From Natronospirillum sp965602035 (GTDB taxonomy: Bacteria; Pseudomonadota; Gammaproteobacteria; Pseudomonadales; Natronospirillaceae): a stretch of DNA of 64,000 nucleotides. Both the position numbers and the translations under genes were made by a program. This document shows, piece by piece, positions 17,747-26,819 of the stretch; within the stretch, counting starts at the first letter, position 1, and every line of letters begins with the position of its first letter. The notes under the pieces were generated by a model, which searched no databases, was not told where the DNA came from, and saw nothing but the letters and a program-made list of their open reading frames with translations. The DNA lies in NCBI GenBank assembly GCA_965602035.1, contig OZ271919.1, positions 2,542,001 to 2,606,000 of the forward strand, written 5' to 3'.

Positions 17747-18805
17747 ATGCCGCTATTAAATCGTCGCTCTGACCGGCGGAATGACACGCTTTGGGCGCTG
17801 GTCGGACACAACAGCACAGAACTGGTCAGGATGCCTCCGGGGGCCACTCTCATTACTGAGGGCAGCCAGAGTCTGGTCATTGACGTTGGTCTGGATACAC
17901 CCACGAGCAAACCACTATCGGTGCCGGTGGGGTTGCTCACTGGTGTGGCGGCCGTCAACGTCGTCCTCCCGTCCGGCAGCGCGTGGTTCGCGAACCTGCA
18001 ACTGCCCACAGGGTTGCCGCGGGCAGCTGTGGCCTACCGACTGGCTGAAAGCATGGCGGCGCGGGCCTACAGCTCGCCCGATCAACTGGCCATCGACTAC
18101 CGGGACAGTCCGGATGATAACGGCTACCGGGTCGTTGCAGTGCCGCGGGATCTGCTCAGCCGAGCCATGGGGTTGCTTTCCTCAGTACCGGTGCCGGTAG
18201 AGCGCGTAATTCCTGCACCGGAGGCGGATCAGGCTGAACGCGCAGAGTTGAAAGGCCCTGTTACCGACCAATTCAATCTGCTCCCATGGCGGCGCAGGCT
18301 CGCCGTTCGCCGCGGGGCTAAAGCGTTGGCAGCCGCCGGGCTCACGACCTTCATGGCACTGATCATTATCGCTCTTGCGCTGTTTACAGGGCCACTGCCA
18401 TCGATCGCGCACATGACACAAGAGGTCATTGTGATTGAGCGCACGGCAGCCGGGCGGCCTGCGGTGGTGCCGCTGAAAGCGACCGCACTCGAGCCGTTGA
18501 AAACGCGGCTCAGGCAACACTGGCTTGCTGCGCGTACTCGCGCTCTCTGGTCCGGTCAGTGGGCTGATATCGGCTCGCTGACTGATGTCGGATTGATGCT
18601 CTCGGCGATCCGGTGGAGTCCTGAGCAGGTGGTGCTGAGCGGCAGCTACAGTGGCGGCCGGGTGCCATCGCGAATCCAGTCAATGCTGGAGAAGCCATGG
18701 TGGGCTGTGCCTGAAATCGAGCGATCTGCCACCGGAAACGCCGGTGTCGGGAGCATTTCCGCGAACTGGCGCTTTAGCGCTGATCCAGAGGGGCGAGACT
18801 GGTGA
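17747..18805 (+). CDS. Fused PilM-like/PilN-like type IV pilus assembly protein
   Basis: A 352-residue protein at the pilM position. Residues ~1-165 look like only the first half of PilM: NVVLPSGSAWFANLQLPTGL...AVAYRLAESMAARA...LAIDYR, then YRVVAVPRDLLSRAMGLLSSV, resembles the SHS2-like part. The second, ATP-binding half of PilM is missing. At about residue 178 the sequence passes to a PilN signature FNLLPWRRR, a membrane helix (about 199-220) and a PilN-like periplasmic domain. In canonical operons pilM and pilN are separate and the PilN N-terminal INLLPWR peptide binds PilM; here both are one chain. It overlaps the next gene by GTGA. The fusion and truncation are read directly; function in pili or DNA uptake is inferred from context. 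Confidence 0.75.
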   Translation: MPLLNRRSDRRNDTLWALVGHNSTELVRMPPGATLITEGSQSLVIDVGLDTPTSKPLSVPVGLLTGVAAVNVVLPSGSAWFANLQLPTGLPRAAVAYRLAESMAARAYSSPDQLAIDYRDSPDDNGYRVVAVPRDLLSRAMGLLSSVPVPVERVIPAPEADQAERAELKGPVTDQFNLLPWRRRLAVRRGAKALAAAGLTTFMALIIIALALFTGPLPSIAHMTQEVIVIERTAAGRPAVVPLKATALEPLKTRLRQHWLAARTRALWSGQWADIGSLTDVGLMLSAIRWSPEQVVLSGSYSGGRVPSRIQSMLEKPWWAVPEIERSATGNAGVGSISANWRFSADPEGRDW

Positions 18806-19827
18806 GTCTACCAGGGAGAGAGCGGCTGCGTGGCATGCTGGACGGGTTCAGGCGGCTGCAACTGGCCATCGGCTATGCTTCAATCTGGTGGCGTTTACTC
18901 CTTCCGGTACCAGCCGGATTGCTGCTGGCGGTGACCGTCGCCCTGCCGCTCTGGCTCGGTCTTGAATTTCATCGGGATCAGTTGAAAACGGAGATCAGGT
19001 CACTGGAGCAGGATCGCTCTGCCTTTTTGCGGCGTAACGAGCGCAGAGACAGACAACTGGCAGACCAGCACGCCCTTGAGAGCATTCTGCTCGACCATGA
19101 ATACTCGCTGCCGGATCCGTCGACGGTACTGGCACATCTCCGTGGAACGCTGGATGCCATTGAACTTCAGGACTGGCGGATTGAGCCACTGGCGGATGGC
19201 CGACAGCGGTATCGTACGCGCTGGTCGGGTGCCCTCAACAGCCAGGAGGCGCTTCTGCAGGCACTGTCGGTCATGCCCTGGGCCGGTAACCCGGTGCTCA
19301 TCGACTGGTCGGTGCCGGGCACTGACAATGAGGCACGGGGCTTTCTCAGCCTGCAATTTGTGCTGATCCCCGGCCAGCCACCCAAGCATTGGCCGGTCGG
19401 GTTGAATTGGCCGGTTGACGACCGGGAAGCCAGTGGCTGGCTTGAAGAGCTGGCCGAAGCACCGGGTGAGCCGGCGCTCCGGACCGTATCGTTGGCCAGG
19501 CAGTCAGCGGTCCACCCCGGGCCGGAACCTGCAACCGTTTCCGAACAGCCGCCCGCTGACGATTTCAGTGATCAGCCTGTCGATGCGCTGACTTACCTTG
19601 GCTTTCTCTCGGCTGGTGAGCACAGAGGCACTGCGCGTGCGCTGGTCGAGGGGCAAGGAGAGTTTGCCTGGATCAGCGCTGCGCGGACTGTTGGCCGAAA
19701 CTCGTGGATCGTTGAGTCGGTGACGGACCGTGGCATGACGATCAGGCACCCTGACTCCGGCAGGATAGCATTCTGGACGCGGGGCGATAACGGGCCAGCA
19801 CCGGAAACAGGGGGGGATACGCAATGA
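18802..19827 (+). CDS. Fused PilO-like/PilP-like type IV pilus assembly protein
   Basis: A 341-residue protein at the pilO-pilP position. Residues ~30-53 form one membrane helix (LLLPVPAGLLLAVTVALPLW). A coiled coil follows (FHRDQLKTEIRSLEQDRSAFL), then a PilO-like periplasmic domain to about 190. After a linker, about residues 255-330 resemble PilP: VDALTYLGFLSAGEHRGTARALVEG then ISAARTVGRNSWIVESVTDRGMTIRHPDSG. PilP is normally a separate lipoprotein; here the lipid anchor is replaced by the PilO membrane helix. It is coupled to its neighbours by GTGA and ATGA overlaps. The PilO half is identified mainly by topology and position, the PilP half by sequence. Confidence 0.72.
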   Translation: MSLPGRERLRGMLDGFRRLQLAIGYASIWWRLLLPVPAGLLLAVTVALPLWLGLEFHRDQLKTEIRSLEQDRSAFLRRNERRDRQLADQHALESILLDHEYSLPDPSTVLAHLRGTLDAIELQDWRIEPLADGRQRYRTRWSGALNSQEALLQALSVMPWAGNPVLIDWSVPGTDNEARGFLSLQFVLIPGQPPKHWPVGLNWPVDDREASGWLEELAEAPGEPALRTVSLARQSAVHPGPEPATVSEQPPADDFSDQPVDALTYLGFLSAGEHRGTARALVEGQGEFAWISAARTVGRNSWIVESVTDRGMTIRHPDSGRIAFWTRGDNGPAPETGGDTQ

Positions 19828-21068
19828 AGTGGCATGGCCTTGTGCTGCTTGCGCTGGCAGCGTGGATCGCGGGTATCGATGGTTACGCGCAGGGCGTGCA
19901 GTCTGATCAGGATGAGAGGATGACACTCCAGATCGGTGGTATGAGCGTATCCGATGCCTTGCGCCTGGTGGGGACTGCGTTGGACCGTAATGTAATCGTC
20001 GGGCCGGGCGTGGAAGGGTCTGTGGATCTGTCCGTTGAAGCGATCAGGCCAGCCGACGCCTGGGCCGCGCTGCTGCGCGCACACCGGTTGACTGCCCGGC
20101 GAAGCGGCTCTGTATGGTGGGTTGTGCCAGCGCCCCCGGCACGTGCCGAGGTCAGGCTGGTTACTGTCAGTCATGCCAATGCCGGCGCCCTGGCCGATCT
20201 TCTAAGGTCGGCATACGCCGACGGTGAAGCCGTCCGTATTCAGGCCGACACGCGCAGCAATCAACTGCTGGTTTCCGGACAGGACGACGCTGTTTCATCC
20301 GTGGCGCACCTTGCGCGATCGCTGGATAAGCCATCACGGCAGATATTGCTGAAAAGTCGCGTTGTGATCGCGCAAAGCTCCGAGTTTGAGCGGCTGGGAA
20401 TCGCCTGGCAGGGGCAGTTGCGCAATGAAACCTCACCGATACCTGGGAACTGGTCGGCATGGCACACCGACCCCGGCAGTTCCCGGTCAGATCACCGGGC
20501 GCCACGGGGGATTTTCGCAAGCCTCGCCACGTCGCTGGGTGATCCGGAAGGGGGAGGCGCTGCGGCCAACCTCGGTGTGATCCGGAATGGATCCGTGCTG
20601 GCGCTGGAGCTGGAGGCGCTCGAAGGCAGTGGTGATCTGGAAATCGTTTCGCAACCGGAAATGATGACCTCGGATGGGTATGAGGCGCAGATTGCATCGG
20701 GCAGCTCGATACCGTTCCCGGGGCCCGAAGGCAGTACGGAATTTGTGGACGCACTTTTATCCCTTTCAGCAACGCCGCGAGTTGCCGGAAATTCAGAGAT
20801 CATACTGGCGCTTCGCGTGCGTCAGGATTCGCCCACTGGCGGTGGCTCTGATAATATCAGTACCAATTCGTTAACCACTCGGGTGCGCGTGCAAAGCGGC
20901 GAGACTCTGGTTCTGGGCGGCGTTTTCCGGCAGGAATCGGCTCAGGAGACGTTGGCAGTTCCGGGTTTGAGCCGACTCCCCTGGATAGGCACATTGTTTC
21001 AGCGAACCACGGAACGCGATGTACGCCATGAGCTGATGATTTTTATTACGCCCACTCTGGTCGGTTAG
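19824..21068 (+). CDS. Short secretin PilQ/HofQ-like
   Basis: This is an outer-membrane secretin of 414 residues with a signal peptide (residues 1-22, ending GIDGYAQ). One STN/N0-like domain (LQIGGMSVSDALRLVGTALDRNVIVGPGVEG) and one N1 domain (ADLLRSAYADGEAVRIQADTRSNQLLVSG) precede the secretin core. The core includes QPEMMTSDGYEAQIASGSSIPF, TRVRVQSGETLVLGGVFRQ and VPGLSRLPWIGTLFQ. The AMIN domains of full PilQ (about 700 residues) are absent, so it is the size of E. coli HofQ. Last gene of the fused pil operon; aroK follows by 22 bases. Confidence 0.9.
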   Translation: MKWHGLVLLALAAWIAGIDGYAQGVQSDQDERMTLQIGGMSVSDALRLVGTALDRNVIVGPGVEGSVDLSVEAIRPADAWAALLRAHRLTARRSGSVWWVVPAPPARAEVRLVTVSHANAGALADLLRSAYADGEAVRIQADTRSNQLLVSGQDDAVSSVAHLARSLDKPSRQILLKSRVVIAQSSEFERLGIAWQGQLRNETSPIPGNWSAWHTDPGSSRSDHRAPRGIFASLATSLGDPEGGGAAANLGVIRNGSVLALELEALEGSGDLEIVSQPEMMTSDGYEAQIASGSSIPFPGPEGSTEFVDALLSLSATPRVAGNSEIILALRVRQDSPTGGGSDNISTNSLTTRVRVQSGETLVLGGVFRQESAQETLAVPGLSRLPWIGTLFQRTTERDVRHELMIFITPTLVG

Positions 21069-21090
21069 CTGTGGTGCGAAAGGGGGCGGC

Positions 21091-21618
21091 GTGGGGCATC
21101 CCAATATAATTTTTGTTGGCCCGATGGGTGCGGGTAAAACCACTATCGGGCGTATGGTGGCGGATTCGCTGAATATGTCGTTCCACGATGTGGATCATTC
21201 GATCGAACAGCGCGCCGGTGCTGATATTCCCTGGATTTTTGATCTCGAGGGCGAGGCCGGTTTTCGCCGCCGGGAAACGGCAATGCTGGCCGAGCTGCTT
21301 CAGACAAATGGACGAGTTATTGCAACCGGCGGGGGCGCCGTCCTGGCCGAGGAGAACCGTCGGATATTGAAGGACAACGGTTGGGTGGTCTGCCTGCAGG
21401 CCTCAGTGGAAACCCAGTTGCGGCGCACTGAGCAGGATCGGAATCGACCATTGCTGCAGCGCCCCGACCGGGAGCAGGTGCTTCGGCAAATGAAACGCCA
21501 AAGAGACCCGCTCTACCGTGCTGTAGCCAGTCTGACTCTGGATACGGACAAGCGGCGACCCCGGCAATTGGCCCAACAAATCGTGGAAGCATTTCAACAT
21601 GACTGTTCTGCAACTTGA
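21091..21618 (+). CDS. aroK: Shikimate kinase
   Basis: AroK phosphorylates shikimate in aromatic amino acid synthesis. It starts at GTG 21091 after a gggggcg ribosome site and gives 175 residues. Walker A is GPMGAGKT at residues 10-17; the shikimate-binding block is FHDVDHSIEQRAGADIPWIF, and the glycine-rich loop is VIATGGGAVL. It overlaps aroB by 20 bases. The pilQ-aroK-aroB-damX order is classic for gammaproteobacteria. Confidence 0.96.
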   Translation: MGHPNIIFVGPMGAGKTTIGRMVADSLNMSFHDVDHSIEQRAGADIPWIFDLEGEAGFRRRETAMLAELLQTNGRVIATGGGAVLAEENRRILKDNGWVVCLQASVETQLRRTEQDRNRPLLQRPDREQVLRQMKRQRDPLYRAVASLTLDTDKRRPRQLAQQIVEAFQHDCSAT

Positions 21619-22702
21619 TGTAAACGTGCCAGATGCGCATTACCCGATCATCATCGGCAGTGCGCTGTTTGCAGATGCAGCAGCTCAGGGCGTCCTGGCC
21701 GATGCCCTGTCCTCTGAAGTATTGATTGTAACCAATGAAACCATCGCACCACTTTACCTCGACGGTATGCGAGCGACCGTTCGCGACTCAGTCGGCGTGG
21801 ACCGGGTGGAGACCCTCGTGCTCCCCGATGGTGAGCAGTTCAAAACACTTGAGACGCTGCAGACGATCTACACGGCGTTGCTGGAAGCGGGTTATTCACG
21901 CGGCTGCACACTGGTCGCGCTGGGTGGAGGCGTGATCGGCGATATGGTGGGCTTTGCTGCCGCGACCTATCAACGTGGTGTTGACTTTGTGCAGGTACCT
22001 ACCACCCTGCTGGCTCAGGTAGACTCCTCGGTCGGCGGTAAAACCGGGGTGAACCATCCACTGGGCAAGAACATGATCGGTGCCTTCAAACAACCGGAAG
22101 CCGTCTTTATTGATACCCGCACCCTTGAAACCCTGCCCGACCGCGAACTGTCTGCCGGGCTCGCAGAAGTTCTCAAATACGGTCTGATTGAGGACATCCG
22201 GTTTCTTGACTGGCTGGAAGAGAACTGGAGCAGCTTGCTACGTCGAGATGAGTCCACTCTTCGTGAGGCCATTGCACGGTCCTGTCGCATCAAGGCTGAC
22301 GTCGTTGCGGAGGATGAACGGGAACAGGGCCGACGAGCCATTCTCAACCTCGGGCATACCTTCGGCCACGCCATTGAAACCCAAACCGGTTACAGCGAAT
22401 GGCTCCATGGCGAGGCTGTTGCGACCGGCATGCTGATGGCGCTTGATCTGTCAGCCCGGCTCGGGTGGATCAATGGCGAACTGCAGCTCCGGGTTGAACA
22501 GCTACTGACGCAGGCAGGACTCCCCACCCGGACACCCGGCGGCATGACTGCTGAGGCTTTCATGAAGCTGATGGCGCGCGACAAGAAAGTGTTGTCCGGC
22601 CAGTTGCGCCTGGTGTTGTTAAACCGGCCGGGCCATGCGATAGTCACCAGTGACTTTGATCCCGAAGCATTGCACCAGACCCTGTCTCACTTTCAGAACT
22701 GA
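21599..22702 (+). CDS. aroB: 3-dehydroquinate synthase
   Basis: AroB cyclises DAHP to 3-dehydroquinate, the second shikimate step, with NAD and a divalent metal. The 367-residue product has the NAD-binding ALGGGVIGDMVGFAAATYQRG and VPTTLLAQVDSSVGGKTGVNH. Metal-ligand regions are GLAEVLKYG, LNLGHTFGHAIE and WLHGEAVATGM. Normal length; its start lies within the end of aroK. Confidence 0.97.
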   Translation: MTVLQLDVNVPDAHYPIIIGSALFADAAAQGVLADALSSEVLIVTNETIAPLYLDGMRATVRDSVGVDRVETLVLPDGEQFKTLETLQTIYTALLEAGYSRGCTLVALGGGVIGDMVGFAAATYQRGVDFVQVPTTLLAQVDSSVGGKTGVNHPLGKNMIGAFKQPEAVFIDTRTLETLPDRELSAGLAEVLKYGLIEDIRFLDWLEENWSSLLRRDESTLREAIARSCRIKADVVAEDEREQGRRAILNLGHTFGHAIETQTGYSEWLHGEAVATGMLMALDLSARLGWINGELQLRVEQLLTQAGLPTRTPGGMTAEAFMKLMARDKKVLSGQLRLVLLNRPGHAIVTSDFDPEALHQTLSHFQN

Positions 22703-22705
22703 TTT

Positions 22706-24325
22706 ATGGCGCAGCCGTCCTACGTCGCATACTACGGTTTAACCACAGACCCATTCTCGGATCTGCAGGAGCCGCCGTTCATTGCGGTGGCGGGTCGTCA
22801 GCAGGCCGTTGATTCGGTCCTTCACCTGCTCAATTATTCCGACGATCTGGTGTTTGTTACCGGTCCACCGGGCAGCGGCAAAAGTCGCCTGCTGGACCAG
22901 TTGGTGCGTCAGGTAGAGCCCACCATTGACCTGGCGCTGCTGGATGTCGAAGAGGCGGGATCAGAAAAGGAGATGCTCTGGGAGCTGTCGAGTCAGCTCG
23001 GCCTCGAACCCGAACGCTCGATGAGCACAGAGGCGTTGCAGGGTCTGATCATTGACCATTGCAGGGCACAACACACCGCCGGGGTTATTCCCACAGTTGC
23101 CATTGATGATATCGACACATTGCCAGCCGAAGCACTGAGTGGTCTGGGAGCGCTGCTCCATGGCGGTTTGCGGCAACAACCGGGGCTGCGTCTGATCGGT
23201 CTCGCTTCCGATATCAGCGAAGTTCGGCGAGAGACGGCAGCGTTGGGTTTCTCCGCCGGCCAGTTGATCGAGCTGCCTCCGCTGACATTTGACGACGCTC
23301 TGCATCTGGTCAACGGCTATTTCCAGTCAGCAGGGGTCCGCGCCGGTGTTCCGCTGGAAGAAGCTGACCTGATGAGGCTGTACCGTTTCAGTGATGGGCG
23401 CCCCGGTGCATTCATTGACGCGGTAAGAGACCACATGCTGGTTGCCGCGCAGCGTCGTAACCGGCGCATACGTTTACCCTGGGCTCACCTTCTTGCCGGA
23501 AGCGCCGTGGCGGTTGTACTTACCGTGGCCGTGCTTTACCAGACCCGTTCCGGGACCGGGGAAGAGGAAGCAGCGAGCCAGAGTAGCGGGATGATTGAGC
23601 AACCTGAGACATCCGGGGGAACAGGCCAGCCTTCGACAACCACCACGGCCGATCTCTTCGGTACGGGTGATAGTGAATCTGCGGATAACACCGGCACGGC
23701 GCCTTCTTCACCGTCCTCACCCTCCTCGACCTCCCCGGATTCACCGGCGGCGGAGGATAGAATGGACGGATCCGATGACGGTGCGGCGCTGGCAGAGATG
23801 GAATCCATTCGGGAGCGGCTGGATGCCGCGCTGGCCGAGCGTGCTGCCGGAGACGTTGAACCCGGGGCCGGCACGACCGACAGCGGTGCCGGTCGCCTGT
23901 CAGAGTCTGGCGATGCTGACAATGCTGGCAACAGCGACGCTACCGCCGTGTCACAGCCGGCCTCCAATGATGCCACCAACAGCGGGGAGTCGTTTGCGGC
24001 CATGGAACCCGGCCTGTTCCAGCCGGAGTGGCTCCGTGACGCGCCAGCGAACAGTTATACGCTCCAGGTTGTGGCGGCCCGCCAGGAGAGCAATGTTATC
24101 CAGTTTGCCGAGGCGAGTGGGCTGCCGATGAGCGAACTCGGTTATGTCGTTGACCAACTCGAAGGGCAGCCGTGGTACGTATTGCTATACGGCCAGTACG
24201 CCACTTCCGATGCCGCCCGGGACGCCATCAATGACCTCCCTGAGCGGGTCCGGGGCACGGCCCCCTGGCCACGCACGATCAGTGGCATCAGAGAGATGAT
24301 GACGGCAGACCCGACAGGTGGCTGA
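22706..24325 (+). CDS. DamX-like protein: AAA ATPase plus SPOR domain
   Basis: A 539-residue bitopic protein. The N-terminal ~255 residues are an ExeA/GspA-type AAA ATPase: YYGLTTDPFSDL start, Walker A GPPGSGKS at 53-60, Walker B-like VAIDDIDTLP. One membrane helix lies at about residues 262-282. A long Ser/Gly/Glu/Asp-rich disordered periplasmic linker leads to a C-terminal SPOR domain (about 447-525, starting SYTLQVVAARQESNVIQFAEASG). DamX in E. coli accumulates at the septum through SPOR. Here the ATPase half is present and its Walker A is intact. It follows aroB by three bases. Confidence 0.85.
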   Translation: MAQPSYVAYYGLTTDPFSDLQEPPFIAVAGRQQAVDSVLHLLNYSDDLVFVTGPPGSGKSRLLDQLVRQVEPTIDLALLDVEEAGSEKEMLWELSSQLGLEPERSMSTEALQGLIIDHCRAQHTAGVIPTVAIDDIDTLPAEALSGLGALLHGGLRQQPGLRLIGLASDISEVRRETAALGFSAGQLIELPPLTFDDALHLVNGYFQSAGVRAGVPLEEADLMRLYRFSDGRPGAFIDAVRDHMLVAAQRRNRRIRLPWAHLLAGSAVAVVLTVAVLYQTRSGTGEEEAASQSSGMIEQPETSGGTGQPSTTTTADLFGTGDSESADNTGTAPSSPSSPSSTSPDSPAAEDRMDGSDDGAALAEMESIRERLDAALAERAAGDVEPGAGTTDSGAGRLSESGDADNAGNSDATAVSQPASNDATNSGESFAAMEPGLFQPEWLRDAPANSYTLQVVAARQESNVIQFAEASGLPMSELGYVVDQLEGQPWYVLLYGQYATSDAARDAINDLPERVRGTAPWPRTISGIREMMTADPTGG

Positions 24326-24354
24326 GCGTACTGCGCGATGCGTTCCCGGGTGAC

Positions 24355-24930
24355 TCAATTATCCGGGTCAATTGAAACAGCGGGTTCCGGTGATTCTTCT
24401 ACCTCCAGTCGATTGTCGACTACCTCGACTTCCTGCAGCCTCTGGGCCAGCTGGGAAGCAACAGTGCGCTCTATTTCAGTGCCAACCGAGCCAGTCAATT
24501 GCAGGGTCGTACCCTCAAGTGAAAAGTCGATATCGTAGGTTTCGAGCGCCGGGCTGGACTCGAATTCCGCGTTCAACTCGGTCCGAATGTGCGCCTCTCT
24601 CCAGAAACGTAGTGTCTCGCCGAGTGCCTGATTGCCGGCAAGTGCACTGGCGCCGCGCTCGAGTTCCATATTGTCCGAAACGGACCCGGTACCGGGCACC
24701 GATTGAGCAATTTCCACGGCAAGGCCGCGGGATTCATTGTCTCCCACGGTGCCAGTCAGATCGATCTGATTGCCCTCTTCCACCGCCACCTCGATGTTGG
24801 CTGTCTGCAGTGCCGGTGACAGCCGGATGGCCATTTCCACCTGTCCTCTCAGCCGCTCTCCCTCGGCCTGCGCGAGTGCCGTGCCTGCCATGCAGAAAAG
24901 CAGGACGGCAGCCAGAATACGGAGACTCAT
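24355..24930 (-). CDS. Periplasmic BON-domain protein
   Basis: A 191-residue secreted protein. I place the start at ATG 24930, which has an agagga ribosome site and opens a clean signal peptide (MSLRILAAVLLFCMAGTALAQA). Two BON-like repeats follow. Repeat 1 is about residues 25-90 (LRGQVEMAIRLSPALQTANIEVAVEEGNQIDLTGTVGDNES...). Repeat 2 is about 115-185, with LQLTGSVGTEIERTVASQLAQRLQEVEVVDNRLEV. BON domains are linked to envelope/phospholipid contact and osmotic shock proteins (OsmY-like). It is divergent from the BCCT gene, so a link to osmotic stress is plausible but inferred. Confidence 0.8.
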   Translation of the reverse strand: MSLRILAAVLLFCMAGTALAQAEGERLRGQVEMAIRLSPALQTANIEVAVEEGNQIDLTGTVGDNESRGLAVEIAQSVPGTGSVSDNMELERGASALAGNQALGETLRFWREAHIRTELNAEFESSPALETYDIDFSLEGTTLQLTGSVGTEIERTVASQLAQRLQEVEVVDNRLEVEESPEPAVSIDPDN

Positions 24931-25107
24931 GGTGATTCCTCTGGTTGCAAACGTTATGGCGGATGGTAACACAGCCAGACTTTCTGTAAGGTGGGCCGTG
25001 AAAAGGGGATATTTTGTACTATCCGCGATGGGTGACTATGCTAAGTAACGAGGGAGCGTTTACACTTTCTTTGCCCATTTGATCAATGCAATCTGGGAGA
25101 TGATGCA

Positions 25108-26724
25108 GTGAGTGAGAATCGACAAGAGGAAATAAAGGCCCTGGAGGCCGAATACGATACCGATTACGAAATCGGTCAGGATAATATCCAGGCATTCGGG
25201 TTCGATATCCACAACGTGGTATTCATGGTCAGCGCGGTGCTGATCATACTGTTTGTGGTCTGGACACTGGTTGCACCCAGCGGGGCCAACAGTGCGCTCC
25301 TCGGGGTCCGCGACTTCTTTGAAACCAACTTCGACTGGCTCTTTCTGTCAGCCGGGAACATTTTTGTACTGTTCTGTCTGGTTCTGATTGCGCTGCCAGT
25401 GGGCCGCATAAGGCTGGGTGGCCAGGACGCCAAACCGGAATTCGGTCGCCTGTCCTGGTTCTCCATGCTGTTTGCTGCCGGCATGGGCATCGGCCTGATG
25501 TTCTGGGCAGTGGCGGAACCGGTCGGCTACTTTACCGAATGGTTCGGTACGCCTCTTAACGTGCCCGGTGGCACCGAAGAAAGCCGCAGTGCGGCAATGG
25601 GCGCCACCATGTATCACTGGGGTCTCCATCCCTGGGCGATCTATGGCGTAGTCGCGCTGGCACTGGCCTTTTTCTCCTATAACAAGGGCATGCCACTGAC
25701 CCTGCGCTCCACGTTCTACCCGCTGTTCGGGGATCGTGTATGGGGCCGTCTGGGCGACGTCATTGATATTCTGGCCGTACTGGCAACGCTGTTCGGTCTG
25801 GCGACTTCGCTTGGTTTCGGCGCGCAGCAGGCTGCTGGCGGGCTGAACTTCCTCAATGAAGGCATTTCCGCCGGTCTGCCAACGCAGATTGCGGTCATCA
25901 TCGGCGTGACTTTTGTGGCTCTCATTTCCGTCATGCGTGGCATCGACGGCGGCGTCAAGGTGCTGAGTAACATCAATATTGCGATGGCCGGCGTGTTAAT
26001 GCTGTTTGTCATTCTGTTCGGCGGTCTGATCGGCTTTGTCGGGCAGTTCTTCAGCACCATCGGCTCGTACGCCGAGTATTTCTTCCCGCTCAGTAACCCG
26101 GTAGGTCGTGAAGATGAAACCTTCTACTACGGCTGGACTGTGTTCTACTGGGCCTGGTGGATTTCCTGGTCACCGTTCGTTGGTATGTTTATCGCGCGCG
26201 TTTCCAAGGGCCGCACCGTACGTGAGTTCCTGACAGCGGTACTGATCATTCCCACGGCAGTAACCGTGTTCTGGATGAGTGCGTTCGGGGGCAATGGCCT
26301 GGATCAGGCGGCTGAAGGCATCGGTGTGCTCGGCACAGAAGGCATCACCAACTCCAGCCTGTCACTGTTCCACATGCTGGAAAACCTGCCGCTGGCTAAC
26401 GTAGCGGCGTTCCTGGCCATTGTACTGGTGCTGGTATTCTTCGTGACATCCTCTGACTCAGGCTCACTGGTCATCGACAGTATAACAGCCGGTGGCAAGC
26501 TGGACGCGCCCCAGGCGCAGCGTGTTTTCTGGGTGGTCATTGAAGGCCTGATCGCAGCCGTACTGCTGTTCGGCGGCGGCGGCGATGGCCTGAGCGCATT
26601 GCAGGCCGCATCGATCGCTACGGGTCTGCCGTTTGCGCTGGTGCTGCTGCTGATGTGTGTCAGTGTCATCAAAGGCCTCCTGCATGAGCGCAAGTTGCTG
26701 CAGGTAACCGGTCAGATGAGCTGA
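25108..26724 (+). CDS. BCCT family betaine/choline/carnitine transporter
   Basis: This is a secondary transporter for quaternary-ammonium osmolytes. The GTG at 25108 follows a gggaga site and gives 538 residues with about 12 membrane spans. Family motifs include AAGMGIGLMFWAVAEPVGYF and the block YHWGLHPWAIYGVVALALAFFSYNKG. The Trp-rich substrate-box region FYYGWTVFYWAWWISWSPFVGMFIARVSKGRT and FVTSSDSGSLVIDS follow. Substrate choice (betaine, choline, ectoine) and ion coupling are not decided by these motifs. A strong terminator follows. Confidence 0.94.
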   Translation: MSENRQEEIKALEAEYDTDYEIGQDNIQAFGFDIHNVVFMVSAVLIILFVVWTLVAPSGANSALLGVRDFFETNFDWLFLSAGNIFVLFCLVLIALPVGRIRLGGQDAKPEFGRLSWFSMLFAAGMGIGLMFWAVAEPVGYFTEWFGTPLNVPGGTEESRSAAMGATMYHWGLHPWAIYGVVALALAFFSYNKGMPLTLRSTFYPLFGDRVWGRLGDVIDILAVLATLFGLATSLGFGAQQAAGGLNFLNEGISAGLPTQIAVIIGVTFVALISVMRGIDGGVKVLSNINIAMAGVLMLFVILFGGLIGFVGQFFSTIGSYAEYFFPLSNPVGREDETFYYGWTVFYWAWWISWSPFVGMFIARVSKGRTVREFLTAVLIIPTAVTVFWMSAFGGNGLDQAAEGIGVLGTEGITNSSLSLFHMLENLPLANVAAFLAIVLVLVFFVTSSDSGSLVIDSITAGGKLDAPQAQRVFWVVIEGLIAAVLLFGGGGDGLSALQAASIATGLPFALVLLLMCVSVIKGLLHERKLLQVTGQMS

Positions 26725-26762
26725 TAAGCAGACTGTTCAGCCCAGTTTGAACAGGCTAGAGT

Positions 26763-26797
26763 AAAAACCCCGGCGCTGCTGGCTCCGGGGTTTTTTT
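26763..26797 (+). terminator. Intrinsic terminator of the BCCT gene
   Basis: An uninterrupted 11-base stem, aaaaaccccgg (26763-26773) with ccggggttttt (26785-26795), runs into a T tract (26791-26797) 39 bases after the stop codon. It separates the BCCT gene from the PagL-like gene that starts at 26820. Confidence 0.92.
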
Positions 26798-26819
26798 GTG
26801 GGTGACACTGAGGTTCGAT

